Shown in pieces: positions 44,374-53,764 of a stretch of DNA of 64,000 bases (position 1 is its first letter; each line of letters starts with the position of its first letter). Source of the stretch: Syntrophales bacterium (GTDB taxonomy: Bacteria; Desulfobacterota; Syntrophia; Syntrophales; UBA2210); the NCBI GenBank assembly GCA_023230565.1, contig JALNXD010000003.1, forward strand, positions 68,267 through 132,266, written 5' to 3'. Position numbers and translations under genes: made by a program. The notes beneath the pieces are model-generated. The model was not told where the DNA came from and searched no databases. It worked only from the letters and a program-made list of their open reading frames with translations.

Positions 44374-45174
44374 ATGGATATATTAAAGCGTTCACTTGCA
44401 CCGATCACCGAGGCTGCGTGGAAAGAAATAGATAATCAGGCGAAAAAATTGCTGCAGCCTTTACTTTCTGCACGCAGGGTTGTCGATGTGGATGGACCAA
44501 AAGGGTGGGGGTACGGGGCTGTCACCCTGGGCAGACTTGAAATCCCGGGAAGTCAGCCGGTTGCCGGAATTGATTTTGGGGTTCATAAGGTTCTGCCTCT
44601 GGTTGAGGCTCGGGCGTTTTTCGATCTTGATATCTGGGAGCTTGACAATCTCGTGCGCGGATCAAAAGATATCGATCTCGGCTCAATGGATGAAGCGGCA
44701 CGAAGCATTGCCTTATTTGAAGAAAATGCCATTTACAGCGGGTTCGATGAGGGGAGGATCGAGGGGATTAAAAAAGCCGCGGTTCATGATCCCGTAGGCT
44801 TTACTGGCGGAGCGGAGCAGATTCTTAAAACAGTTGCGGAGGGTATAACCACTCTTCTGAAAAATTCCGTCGAAGGGCCTTTTGCCCTGGTTTTAAATTC
44901 GGAAGTCTGGAGCTATATATCAAGTTTCCCGGGGTATCCTCTTTCAGATCACTTAAAAAGGCTTCTTGACGGGAAGCTGATAGTAAGCCCTTTTATGGAT
45001 GAATGCTATCTTTTATCCATCAGGGGAGGGGATATGATCCTGACACTTGGCCAGGATCTTTCTGTTGGATACCAGTCAAATGACAATCGTCTGGTCCGCC
45101 TTTTTTTTACGGAATCATTCACTTTTCAAGTTGTCGATCCTGCAGTGATTCTCCCGATTGAATGGAGACGTTAA
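44374..45174 (+). CDS. Encapsulin shell protein (family 1)
   Basis: 266 residues, the usual length. Motifs: MDILKRSLAPITEAAWKEID, GWGYGAVTLGRLEIPG (E-loop region), GVHKVLPLVEARAFFDLDIWELDN, and the C-terminal LVRLFFTESFTFQVVDPAVILP. The HK97-fold protomers assemble into a closed cytosolic nanocompartment. AAAGGAGG precedes the ATG. The cargo is the EncFtn gene upstream, so the system is an iron-storage encapsulin. No second cargo gene is seen nearby. Confidence 0.96.
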   Translation: MDILKRSLAPITEAAWKEIDNQAKKLLQPLLSARRVVDVDGPKGWGYGAVTLGRLEIPGSQPVAGIDFGVHKVLPLVEARAFFDLDIWELDNLVRGSKDIDLGSMDEAARSIALFEENAIYSGFDEGRIEGIKKAAVHDPVGFTGGAEQILKTVAEGITTLLKNSVEGPFALVLNSEVWSYISSFPGYPLSDHLKRLLDGKLIVSPFMDECYLLSIRGGDMILTLGQDLSVGYQSNDNRLVRLFFTESFTFQVVDPAVILPIEWRR

Positions 45175-45238
45175 GCAATCTTCAAAAAGGATCTTTTACA
45201 TCATTGAACCGGCAGTTCCCAAAAAAACAGACGGCATA

Positions 45239-45910
45239 TTATCCTTGTCCCTCTACAGGTACTATTACAATATTCACTCTCCTGTTCACTGCCGGACTCG
45301 AGGATATGGGAAGGGTTTCTCCATAACCTGCGGATTGTATTCGTGCCTGATGGACATTTCTTTGTATCAGAGCGCTTTTTACAGCTTCCGCCCTCCGTTC
45401 GGACAGGCGCTGATTATATTCTTCACTGCCGCTTGCATCCGTATGCCCTTCAACTCGAATTGCCGTTTGCGGATATTGATTGAGCACTCTGGCTACACTG
45501 TCCAATTGACTCAGAGCGCCGGGTTTTATTGCTGCTGAATCAAAATCGAACATTACATCGCCTTTGAAAGTGGCCGTCAGCACATCCTGCGTTCTGGCAA
45601 CAGACATTGCATCCGAATGAGCGGCTACAGTCTGAAGATCCCTTTCCTGCTGATCCATGTAATTGGCTATTCGATTACCTGCGATTCCGCCTACCACGGC
45701 ACCGATAGCCGCACCCCATAATGTACTGGCAGTATCGCGGCCAATCGCCTGGCCAAGCCCCGCTCCAGCTGCCGCTCCAATCGCAACACCGCCTGCCGTA
45801 CCTTTCTGTTTCCTTGTTTCCATTGAGGTACATGACACGATACACATTAAAAAAATAAATACAAAGCCCAGTAGCACTTTTCGCTTCAGACTTAAATTTG
45901 TCATTTTCAT
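45239..45910 (-). CDS. OmpA-family lipoprotein with glycine zipper
   Basis: About 223 residues. A lipoprotein signal ends FIFLMCIVSCTS (lipobox Cys about residue 31). A glycine-zipper segment (AGGVAIGAAAGAGLGQAIG and AIGAVVGGIAGNRIA) follows, then a C-terminal OmpA domain with GHTDASGSEEYNQRLSERRAEAVK for peptidoglycan binding. This is the YiaD type, anchoring the outer membrane to the wall. GGAGG lies just before the ATGs at 45913/45910; I use the second for spacing. It converges on the encapsulin gene with 64 bp between. Confidence 0.92.
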   Translation of the reverse strand: MKMTNLSLKRKVLLGFVFIFLMCIVSCTSMETRKQKGTAGGVAIGAAAGAGLGQAIGRDTASTLWGAAIGAVVGGIAGNRIANYMDQQERDLQTVAAHSDAMSVARTQDVLTATFKGDVMFDFDSAAIKPGALSQLDSVARVLNQYPQTAIRVEGHTDASGSEEYNQRLSERRAEAVKSALIQRNVHQARIQSAGYGETLPISSSPAVNRRVNIVIVPVEGQG

Positions 45911-46089
45911 CATATCCTCCCGCCGTTTCACACTTACGTTGATCTCACGTTTCAGATTAAAAAACTATCGTCGCTATGTCAATAGGAGACTTATGGTATG
46001 AGAGAGGCATCACACCGGCTCAATAGAAGTAAAATTACAACATGTCGATTTCCGGGAGGGTATCTTTTATTAATAAGGAGGAAAAGTAT

Positions 46090-46839
46090 ATGAATTACAA
46101 GTCATTAGTATGCGCGATCTCAATTGCGCTCATGATGAGCGCGACGCCGGTTAATGCTCAGGTTGATGAAGAAGGGGAAGCCGGGCCATGGAAGGTTCGG
46201 GCAGAGCTGGCATATATCAACAGTTCCGGCAACACTGATGCCGATGCGTTGGCAGCAAGACTGAGGATCAAAAAGGAAGAAGCCGTGAATCGGTATTATC
46301 TCGATGCAAGTTTATTCAGGGCTGAGGATGAAGAAAATGAAACCGGCAAAAGGTGGCTGATTGACGGCAGGTATGAAAGGGTGATCGGTAACCGCTTCTT
46401 CTGGCTGGCAGAAGCTTATTACATGAAAGATAAATACGCTGGCTATGATTACCGGTATGGATTCGGACCCGGAATAGGATACGAAGTGCTTGATACGGAC
46501 ACACATTACTTGAAAGGGATGCTTTCCTTTCTATATTCTTACGACAGATATTGGGTTGGCCCTTATGGATCAGAATCCTATCTTGGTATAAAGGCTGCTA
46601 TAGAATATACGTGGAATATTACTGAAGATCTTGTACTTAAGGAAGATGCTTTTTATCATTTTTCACTTGAAGACATAGATACTTTCTTTCTGAGTTCGGA
46701 AACCGCGCTTGAAATGAAAATCACTGATACGATAGCTCTGGCGGTCAGCTATATTATTTCATATCAGCATAATGAACCGGCCGGCGATATAGATGAATGG
46801 GACAGGTTGTTTCTTACATCCGTTATTTTTGAATTCTAG
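46090..46839 (+). CDS. DUF481 outer-membrane beta-barrel protein (YdiY-like)
   Basis: 249 residues. Signal peptide LVCAISIALMMSATPVNA; then amphipathic strands typical of DUF481 (WKVRAELAYINSSGNTDADALAARLR, RWLIDGRYERVIGNRFFWLAEAYYMKD) with a terminal Phe (VIFEF), the outer-membrane sorting signal. Function unknown. AAGGAGG lies before ATG 46090; the longer frame from 46042 is not supported. Divergent from the OmpA lipoprotein gene. Confidence 0.9.
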   Translation: MNYKSLVCAISIALMMSATPVNAQVDEEGEAGPWKVRAELAYINSSGNTDADALAARLRIKKEEAVNRYYLDASLFRAEDEENETGKRWLIDGRYERVIGNRFFWLAEAYYMKDKYAGYDYRYGFGPGIGYEVLDTDTHYLKGMLSFLYSYDRYWVGPYGSESYLGIKAAIEYTWNITEDLVLKEDAFYHFSLEDIDTFFLSSETALEMKITDTIALAVSYIISYQHNEPAGDIDEWDRLFLTSVIFEF

Positions 46840-47068
46840 AGACTCGGTATTTCTTGAAAGCGAGCTCCCATCGAATAAGGTATTTGCAGCGAAAAAAAGA
46901 TGAAGATGTATTGCAGACATTGTATATAAGGTCATTTCCCGAGTTTCGGAACGATGCTGAAAAGTGAGCACTGAATATTCGCGGAGATTTGTCAAAAAAG
47001 CTCCTTAGGGGCCATGCCGGCTATCAATGGAAAGAAAGGGATGCTTTCGCATCATTTATTTACAGGTA

Positions 47069-47527
47069 TCAGGAGAGTTTTACTATTTCAGGTTCTACCA
47101 GTTTTTCGAAATCTTTAAAGGATAGTTTGAAAATTTCGCAATGTAATCCTGCATTAAAGGAAATATCTTCATTTTTAGAAAGAGACTGATCAACATACAC
47201 CTTTAATCCATAGAGATTGCCGAAGGGGGGCATTGCGCCGATTTCGCAATCAGGGAAATTGTCTTTGAATTCCGATTCAGCAGCAAGTTCTATCCTCTTT
47301 GCTGCGATCGATTTTCTGAAATAGTCGAAATCGACTGTCAGATGTGCAGGCAGAACTGCCATAGACATTGTGCCGTCTACGAATACAATAATGGTTTTAG
47401 CGAATTCCTTTCCCTTGATATGAGCGGAGGCTGCGATTTCCTGTGCTGTATATGCAGGGGAATGTGTTATTTTCACATACTTTATTCCTTCACTGTCGAG
47501 GAATTCTTTTAATTTTCTCGATGGCAT
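47069..47527 (-). CDS. YbaK/ProX-type aminoacyl-tRNA deacylase
   Basis: 152 residues of the YbaK/ProX editing domain: THSPAYTAQEIAASAHIKGKEFAKTIIV (substrate pocket and Lys), then GAMPPFGNLYGLKVYVDQSL and FNAGLHCEIFKLSFKDFEKL. Such proteins remove mis-acylated amino acids from tRNA. The exact specificity (Cys-tRNAPro or Ala/Ser) is not told. AAAGGAGG precedes the ATG. Monocistronic. Confidence 0.92.
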   Translation of the reverse strand: MPSRKLKEFLDSEGIKYVKITHSPAYTAQEIAASAHIKGKEFAKTIIVFVDGTMSMAVLPAHLTVDFDYFRKSIAAKRIELAAESEFKDNFPDCEIGAMPPFGNLYGLKVYVDQSLSKNEDISFNAGLHCEIFKLSFKDFEKLVEPEIVKLS

Positions 47528-47715
47528 ACTACCTCCTTTTAATGTATCAATTTAAATGGCGCCGGTTCCATATCGCGTATACTTAAAAATATACAGTTGT
47601 TATAGCATAATGGCAACAAGACATACGTATGCACAGAACAATTCGATGGTAGAACATTTATTTTATACCGGCGGGCGAACACTGGTACTCATTCTGCGTA
47701 ATGATATGCCGCAAA

Positions 47716-48204
47716 CTAGTTCAGGTCTTTTGTGTCTAAAGTTCCCGCATGTTCAAAGGGAACTGAAATGGGCACAGATACACCCTTAGTGAGCGTTCGC
47801 AATATTCCTGAAATTTCGTATGTCAAATTTTTTTGTGTTGAGAGTTTCAGGAGTCCCTTTACAAAATTGACCATTGACGAATACACAGTTACAGAAACTA
47901 CGGCAGTTTCAAAAGCGGAAATCTCTGTTTCGATATTTGAGACTCCGGTTCCGAATTTCTGTTCATTTACTGCGAGACTGCACGAAATTCCTTTGACAGT
48001 GAGAGGAAAATCATTTGGATTGATGATTCTCAGATCGATAATGAATTTTGATTCAAAAGCCTTTATTTCCGCGATACCCAGATCGCTTACGGTAACTTCC
48101 GGTTTTGTAAAAGAAGGAATCATGCCGGCACAACCGGACAATATAAAAATAATTATACCGCCTGCAAAAAGGCGCATTGCGCCGGCATATGATATCCCGT
48201 TCAT
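47716..48204 (-). CDS. LEA14/WHy-domain lipoprotein
   Basis: About 162 residues. A signal (MRLFAGGIIIFILSGCAG) ends in a lipobox Cys, followed by a LEA type 2/WHy domain: VSDLGIAEIKAFESKFIIDLRIINPNDFPLTVKGISCSLAVN. These are beta-sandwich proteins linked to desiccation or stress tolerance; role in bacteria unknown. Start is ATG 48204 (or 48177). It begins one base after the VOC gene's stop, so the two are co-transcribed. Confidence 0.82.
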   Translation of the reverse strand: MNGISYAGAMRLFAGGIIIFILSGCAGMIPSFTKPEVTVSDLGIAEIKAFESKFIIDLRIINPNDFPLTVKGISCSLAVNEQKFGTGVSNIETEISAFETAVVSVTVYSSMVNFVKGLLKLSTQKNLTYEISGILRTLTKGVSVPISVPFEHAGTLDTKDLN

Positions 48205-48205
48205 C

Positions 48206-48622
48206 TTATTTCTTGTCACGCCTCTGCATAAGTTCGAAAATGGCGCCTCCCGGTCCGCCTGCATCAAGATATGCAAATCTCCCGGGATCATGGATGAGGA
48301 GATTCGCTCCTTTTTCCACCAGATCTGCAGCTTCGGCATCCACATCGTCGACAAAAAAGCCCAGATGATGAACCCCTTCACCCCATTTATCAATAAATTT
48401 AGATTGGAAGATTCTTCCCTCAACGCATTGCACCAATTCTATTTCAACGGGACCGACATAGGCGAAAGCCATCCGTATTTTCCAGGGGCGCCCCTTTGTG
48501 TCTGTGCCGCCATTTTCCTGATATGTCCAGGGTCCTATTCCGTACAACTTGGACCATGAATCAACAACTTTATCAATATCGGTTACCGCGTAGCTGATAT
48601 GATCGACTGATTTTATCTGCAT
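48206..48622 (-). CDS. VOC-fold protein (glyoxalase/methylmalonyl-CoA epimerase-like)
   Basis: 138 residues with paired beta-alpha-beta-beta-beta units: KSVDHISYAVTDIDKVVDSWSKLYGIGPW, then GVHHLGFFVDDVDAEAADLVEKGAN and GAIFELMQR. The His in VDHISYAV, and the His/Glu in HHLGFFV and IFELM are the usual metal ligands. It could be a methylmalonyl-CoA epimerase or related isomerase; the adjacent WSKLYGIGPWTYQENG does not settle this. GGAGAA lies before the ATG. Confidence 0.82.
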   Translation of the reverse strand: MQIKSVDHISYAVTDIDKVVDSWSKLYGIGPWTYQENGGTDTKGRPWKIRMAFAYVGPVEIELVQCVEGRIFQSKFIDKWGEGVHHLGFFVDDVDAEAADLVEKGANLLIHDPGRFAYLDAGGPGGAIFELMQRRDKK

Positions 48623-48715
48623 TGAACAATTCTCCTTTTTTAATAGCATCTGAGCTCGTTGATACTGCCGGTATTTTTAAAATCTCTTACAGCAGATTAA
48701 ATTCTATCAAAATAT

Positions 48716-49501
48716 TTATTTCTCCGGATGAGCCGGTTCTCCATGGAGAACCCCGCCATCGACCACGATTGTTTCTCCGGTAACATAACTTCCGGCATCT
48801 GAAGCCAGGAATACTACCACGCCTCCCAGTTCCTCCGGCTCGCCAAGTCTCAGAAGCGGAACTTTCGCCACGGCAGCTTTATTTACTTCCGGATCTTTCC
48901 ATAGCTGCTCGCTTAAACGGGTTTTTATAATACCAGGCGCAATTGCATTCACTCTGATATTGTGCTGTCCCCATTCTTTTGCCATTACATTGGTCAGCAT
49001 GATCACTGCAGCCTTTGTTACACAATATACCCCAAGATCACTTGCTCTCATACCGCCAATAGATGCGGTATTGATAATGGAGCCTCCGCCTTGGTCTTTC
49101 ATGACCCGTGCCGCAAGCTGACTCAGGAAGAAAAGGCCCTTCAAATTCACATTCATGGTGATATCCCATGTTTTTTCATCCTGGTACATGAGAGGACCGT
49201 AATAGGGATTGGTTCCGGCATTGTTCATAAGGATATCGAGCCGCCCGAATTCACTTGTGACTTTTTCGATAAGAGATTTCGATTCATCCAGCTTGGCTAC
49301 GTGGGATGCAATCGCCATCGCCTTGCCGCCCTTTGCCTTAATTTCCTCGGCTACTTCTTCATTGCCGGCGAGTTTTCGGCTGCTGACAACTACAGTCGCC
49401 CCCGCATCAGCAAGTGCATGAGCGGCGGCACGTCCAATCCCCCGGCTGCCACCGGTAATGAGAGCCACTTTCCCTTCACAAGAAAACAACGATAGATTCA
49501 T
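48716..49501 (-). CDS. Short-chain dehydrogenase/reductase
   Basis: 261 residues. Cofactor loop GGSRGIGRAAAHALADAG, catalytic Ser-Tyr-Lys with YCVTKAAVIM, NNAGTNPYYGP, and VNLKGLFFLSQ. A FabG-like oxidoreductase using NAD(P)H on a 3-oxoacyl or sugar/steroid alcohol; the substrate is not fixed. It follows the FAD and ferredoxin-reductase genes on the same strand (72 bp gap) and may share their pathway. Confidence 0.92.
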   Translation of the reverse strand: MNLSLFSCEGKVALITGGSRGIGRAAAHALADAGATVVVSSRKLAGNEEVAEEIKAKGGKAMAIASHVAKLDESKSLIEKVTSEFGRLDILMNNAGTNPYYGPLMYQDEKTWDITMNVNLKGLFFLSQLAARVMKDQGGGSIINTASIGGMRASDLGVYCVTKAAVIMLTNVMAKEWGQHNIRVNAIAPGIIKTRLSEQLWKDPEVNKAAVAKVPLLRLGEPEELGGVVVFLASDAGSYVTGETIVVDGGVLHGEPAHPEK

Positions 49502-49572
49502 GGTGCATTCCTTTCTATGTGGATTTTATTCTGCGTTAAAAAGATCGGGCACTTCAAAATTTTTCATACAAC

Positions 49573-50730
49573 TTATATCATAATTTTCAGGTCCGTCAAT
49601 GGATAGGATGCACATGCATGGATGTAACCGAAGCGGCGGTCCGATTTTCTGACTTTTACTCCCGCTGGCTGAAACACCTCTCCCGAAACAAGCCTTATGC
49701 GGCAGAGGCTGCATTCGCCGGTTCGGCATGAGTTTGGAACCGTAATCCCCGCCCGTTCCAAGGCATTGATGAGCGGTTCTCCCGCAAAGGCGGTCAAAGA
49801 AACGCCTCCGTTGAGCATGACAATGAAAGACTCATTCTTTCTTACTGAAGCCGGCCAGTCCGGTTCAAGGGTGATATCTCCGGGAAGTCCGAAGCTATCG
49901 CTCCTGATGTGCTTTGCCTGTATATTCAGCTTCGCAAATTCTTCCCTGCAGAAACGGTTCATTTCTTCGGAACCGCAGAGATAAAACATTTTTCCCGAAA
50001 TGTCTCCCGCGATCTTTTGTATCAGTTCGGACGTAATTAGACCGCAATACCCGTCATATCCCTTCGGCGGTTCGGAAATAATGTTCGCCACGGTCAAGTT
50101 TGTATGCCGTTGTGCTCTCTCTTTAAGTTCAGCATCGAAAATAATATTGTCTGGGCTCCGATTTCCGTAAATCAAGTGAATGGTTCGGTCATGGCCCCGG
50201 TCTGTCACCTCGCGGATCATGCTCATGAAAGGGGTTATACCGCTGCCTCCTGCGATAAATACCAGATCGTTTCCATGAAACAGGGGATTGTAATAGAAAT
50301 GACCTTCGGGCCCTGAAGTTTCCAGGTCATCCCCTGGATTAACGGTATCGAGGAGATAGGAAGAGACAAAACCGCCGGTGACTCTTTTAATTGTGATTTC
50401 GTAATAGGCAGTTTGAAAAGGGGAAGAGGATATGCTGTAAGGACGGGCTGTTCTTATGCCTTTCGCGGTGATATACACATTGATATATTGTCCCGCGTGG
50501 AAAGGAGGAAGATACCCTTCTGCCGGTACAAAACGCAGAGTGCGCGCATCTGGTGTTTCCTCTCGTATTTCCGATACCCTCATTTTTATCCTCTTCGGAT
50601 GAAATCTGTCTGTTATCCGGGTTACAAGTTCCTGCGGCCTGATATTTTGAATTGCATATTTCTGCAGAACAGATAGCTCTTTTTCAATTTCCCGATATCC
50701 TTCGATCTCAGTTCTGAAATCCCGGTTCAT
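49573..50730 (-). CDS. Ferredoxin-NADP reductase-type oxidoreductase with C-terminal [2Fe-2S] domain
   Basis: 385 residues. FAD domain with RPYSISSSP (FAD binding) and FVSSYLLDT, NAD(P) domain with FIAGGSGITPFMSMIRE and MFYLCGSEEMN, and a plant-type [2Fe-2S] ferredoxin domain (SCRTGECSLCRIRLVSGEV, then HACAS) at the C-terminus. It would shuttle electrons from NAD(P)H to an oxygenase or reductase. An N-terminal 45-residue helical segment precedes. GGAGG lies 9 bases before the ATG. It is 4 bp downstream of the retinol-saturase-like gene, so the two likely function together. Confidence 0.9.
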   Translation of the reverse strand: MNRDFRTEIEGYREIEKELSVLQKYAIQNIRPQELVTRITDRFHPKRIKMRVSEIREETPDARTLRFVPAEGYLPPFHAGQYINVYITAKGIRTARPYSISSSPFQTAYYEITIKRVTGGFVSSYLLDTVNPGDDLETSGPEGHFYYNPLFHGNDLVFIAGGSGITPFMSMIREVTDRGHDRTIHLIYGNRSPDNIIFDAELKERAQRHTNLTVANIISEPPKGYDGYCGLITSELIQKIAGDISGKMFYLCGSEEMNRFCREEFAKLNIQAKHIRSDSFGLPGDITLEPDWPASVRKNESFIVMLNGGVSLTAFAGEPLINALERAGITVPNSCRTGECSLCRIRLVSGEVFQPAGVKVRKSDRRFGYIHACASYPLTDLKIMI

Positions 50731-50734
50731 AATT

Positions 50735-52225
50735 TTATTCCTCCAGATATCTGCACACAGCTTTTGCTGCTGCCGCACCCGACTCCAAAGCCGGCTGAAA
50801 GCCTCCCATTCCAACCCAGGCTCCGGCCGAATACAGCCCCTGTACTGGTGAAAGAGGAGATACAAAGAGATTAGAATCCTTGGCATATTGATCGAAGCCG
50901 TAAAAAGAGCCGCCTGGATGGCCCAGATATCTCAGATGGGTAAGCGGTGTTGAAACTTCAACTTCCTCAATGGAGTCCTTGAATCCCGGATGTACCAGTT
51001 CGGCAATATCAAGCAATCCTTTTGCGAAACGGTACTTGGTGTCTGCATACTGCATCGGCGGAATCTGGTACCAGTGGTCGGCATATTGAAGACTGATCAG
51101 TACCACCTGGCAGGCGCCTGCAGGTGAAAATTCAGGATCGGCCACATCATAGCACGTGAGCCCGCACATTTCAGGGCTGTCAAATGTGCGGCATAGTGCG
51201 AACTGGCGGTCCATGTCCGTATTAAGGGATATAAACCGAGTACTTACTTCGATTCCAAGGTCTCCGGGTTCACAATCGAGGCCGCAATATACGCTGACAG
51301 CGGAAGGACCTAAAGTCCGGGAAGCCAGTTTTTTCAGCATGGCGGGACTCACTGTTTCGGGATCAATAAGGTCGGTATAGGTGGATATGGTGCTTGCATT
51401 GGAAATTACCGACCGGGCGCGTATTTCATCTCCGTATTCAGTAATTACGCCGACTGCTTTACCCCCGGAAACGATAATTTTTTTTACGCCGCAGTTGAAT
51501 CTGACATTACCGCCGGCCTTGAGAAATGAGTCGACAATCGCATTCGAAAGGGCCTGGGAACCGCCTTTCATATGGTATGGTTTAAATTCCGTGTATGCCC
51601 ATAGGAGCATAGCCAGATCCGAAAAAGAGATTCGTGACGGGGGCAGGCCGACATAACCCCAATAAGAGGCAATGGCCATCTTTAGACAGGGATCTTCAAA
51701 AAATTCGTCCAGAACTTGCCCGCCTGTTTTGAGCGCATACTTGAAATAGAGAGGATACCTATCCTTCGATGCGTGCTGATCCCTGAAGTAGTAGATTGAA
51801 ATCAACTGATGGCAGAATTCCCAGACGAGGCCGATGAAGTTTTCGATCGCTTTTTTTTCGGAAGGAAATTTTTCTTTAAGTGCATGAACAATTTCCGACC
51901 TGTCCGCTTTAAGCGTCACATCGAATACCCCCGGGATTCCGGTACGGTAAAGGGTGTCTTCTTCAACAAAATCGATCTGATCGATGACTCCGATCTGCTG
52001 CAGGAGACCCCTTAGCGGGCCGGGTTTATCGGGAGTTCCCAAACCGCTCAGCTGATGAAGCGCAACTTCGAATTCGAAGCGGCCGCGAATAAAGCTGGTT
52101 GCACAGCCGCCGGGGACGTTATGACGTTCACAAAGCAATGTCCTGATTCCCCGTCTCGCCAAACCGGCCGCCGCAGAAAGCCCGCCATTTCCGGCGCCGA
52201 TAACAATAGCATCGTAATCGGGCAT
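50735..52225 (-). CDS. FAD-dependent phytoene-desaturase/retinol-saturase-like oxidoreductase
   Basis: 496 residues. N-terminal dinucleotide motif DAIVIGAGNGGLSAAAGLARRG and second motif CERHNVPGGCATSF; C-terminal YSAGAWVGMGGFQPALESGAAAAKAV. This is the CrtI/retinol saturase family, which saturates or desaturates polyene or carotenoid-like lipids. No carotenoid genes are nearby. First of a probable three-gene operon with the ferredoxin reductase and SDR, suggesting redox chemistry on a lipid or isoprenoid. Confidence 0.88.
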   Translation of the reverse strand: MPDYDAIVIGAGNGGLSAAAGLARRGIRTLLCERHNVPGGCATSFIRGRFEFEVALHQLSGLGTPDKPGPLRGLLQQIGVIDQIDFVEEDTLYRTGIPGVFDVTLKADRSEIVHALKEKFPSEKKAIENFIGLVWEFCHQLISIYYFRDQHASKDRYPLYFKYALKTGGQVLDEFFEDPCLKMAIASYWGYVGLPPSRISFSDLAMLLWAYTEFKPYHMKGGSQALSNAIVDSFLKAGGNVRFNCGVKKIIVSGGKAVGVITEYGDEIRARSVISNASTISTYTDLIDPETVSPAMLKKLASRTLGPSAVSVYCGLDCEPGDLGIEVSTRFISLNTDMDRQFALCRTFDSPEMCGLTCYDVADPEFSPAGACQVVLISLQYADHWYQIPPMQYADTKYRFAKGLLDIAELVHPGFKDSIEEVEVSTPLTHLRYLGHPGGSFYGFDQYAKDSNLFVSPLSPVQGLYSAGAWVGMGGFQPALESGAAAAKAVCRYLEE

Positions 52226-52249
52226 AACGTCTCCTTAAGTATAATTTAT

Positions 52250-53761
52250 TTAATGCATGGGGATAATTTCATAATTATCCTGAAGAAAACTGTTGTCGGT
52301 TTGTATTATTATCTTTTTCATCAATCTATGTTCCAGGTTCTCCAGGAGCTTTCGTTCCTCTTCCATTAAAGTTCTTGCTACCTCGGGATTCACGAGAAGG
52401 CATATTGTTTTTGTGAGATTGCGGACGGATTCTCTTTCCAATTCCCTGAATATTTCGTAACAGATAGTGGTCTTCGATTTAATGATCCCTCTTCCGCAGC
52501 ATTGCGGGCAGGATTCGCACATTATTTTCGCAAGGCTTTTTCTCCGGCGCTGGCGGGTCATTTCGATGAGCCCCAATTCGGAAATCTTTTGAATGCTGGT
52601 TTTGCTCCGGTCTTTTTCCAGTTCCATTTTAAGCGCATTAAACACCAGGTCCCGATTTGTTTCGTCTACCATATCGATAAAATCAATAATGATTATTCCT
52701 CCTATATTTCGGACTCTGAGCTGGTGGGCTATTTCCTTTACTGCTTCCAGATTGGTTTTCAAAATGGTTTCTTCAAGATTACGCTTTCCGACGTACTTGC
52801 CCGTATTGACATCAATCGCGCAAAGTGCCTCCGTTTCATCTATGACGATGTACCCCCCCGATTTAAGCCATACTTTTTTGTCAAAAAGTTTTCCCACATC
52901 GATTTCGATCCCGAAATGATCGAAGATCGGCACATTGCCCTCATAAAGTTCCAGCGAATATGGCACACCGGGCATGAATTTTTTCATAAATTCATCTATC
53001 TTCTGATATTCGCGTTTTGAATCTATTACAATGCGGCCTGTGTCTTCCGTATATAGATCCCGTACGGCTCGTAACGTCATACTGAGATCCTTGTGAACAA
53101 GGCCGGGGATACCGACTTTCGAGCGCGTCGATTTTATATTTTCCCAAAGCCTTACGAGATAATCGACGTCTTTTTTCAGTTCGTCTTCTCCCTTTCCTTC
53201 GCTCATTGTTCTGGCAATAAATCCGAAATCGGGGCGACGCAAAGATTCAATTATTTTTCTAAGTCTTTCCCTTTCTTCCTCATCGGTTATTTTCCTTGAT
53301 ATGCCTATGTGATGGGCGGTAGGCATCGCTACAAGATTTCTTCCGGGAAGCGAAATATAGGTGGTGACTCTGGCCCCTTTTGTTCCAAGAGGTTCTTTTG
53401 AAGCCTGGACAAGTATTTCCTGCCCTTCCTGCAGAATATCCTCAATCGCGCATGGGTGAGGTTTGGTTATCCATTTACCTTCTATATTTTCTTCTTCTTC
53501 CTCTCCGGCAACAAGAAAATCAAGTTCGTGCTCATCGCAGCACGCATCAGCCACGTAAAGAAATGCCGTTCTGCCCAGACCTATGTCTACAAAGGCCGCT
53601 TGCATGCCGGGAAGTACCCGCACAACTTTCCCGTTATAGATGTTTCCGGCTATTGATCTTTCATCAGCTCTTTCTACATAAAGGTTTGCAAGAGTTTTAT
53701 TGTCGATAATGGCGATTCTCGTTTCATAGTCTTTGCAGTTGAAGATCATTTCTTTCGCCAT
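52250..53761 (-). CDS. rng: Ribonuclease G/E family endoribonuclease
   Basis: 503 residues, normal RNase G size. S1 domain (GNIYNGKVVRVLPGMQAAFVDIGLGRTAFLY) and the catalytic DNase I-like region CAIDVNTGKYVGKRNLEETI, then GIIIIDFIDM with the metal Asp residues. The Zn-link motif CPQCCGRG is near the end of the catalytic part. It processes 16S rRNA and mRNA. Three bases separate it from the radical SAM gene upstream, a classical pairing in deltaproteobacteria. Confidence 0.96.
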   Translation of the reverse strand: MAKEMIFNCKDYETRIAIIDNKTLANLYVERADERSIAGNIYNGKVVRVLPGMQAAFVDIGLGRTAFLYVADACCDEHELDFLVAGEEEEENIEGKWITKPHPCAIEDILQEGQEILVQASKEPLGTKGARVTTYISLPGRNLVAMPTAHHIGISRKITDEEERERLRKIIESLRRPDFGFIARTMSEGKGEDELKKDVDYLVRLWENIKSTRSKVGIPGLVHKDLSMTLRAVRDLYTEDTGRIVIDSKREYQKIDEFMKKFMPGVPYSLELYEGNVPIFDHFGIEIDVGKLFDKKVWLKSGGYIVIDETEALCAIDVNTGKYVGKRNLEETILKTNLEAVKEIAHQLRVRNIGGIIIIDFIDMVDETNRDLVFNALKMELEKDRSKTSIQKISELGLIEMTRQRRRKSLAKIMCESCPQCCGRGIIKSKTTICYEIFRELERESVRNLTKTICLLVNPEVARTLMEEERKLLENLEHRLMKKIIIQTDNSFLQDNYEIIPMH

Positions 53762-53764
53762 TTT

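Noticed and set aside
46989..47189. 66-codon ORF overlapping the YbaK 3' end
   Set aside because: Mostly antisense to the YbaK coding region and without a start signal.
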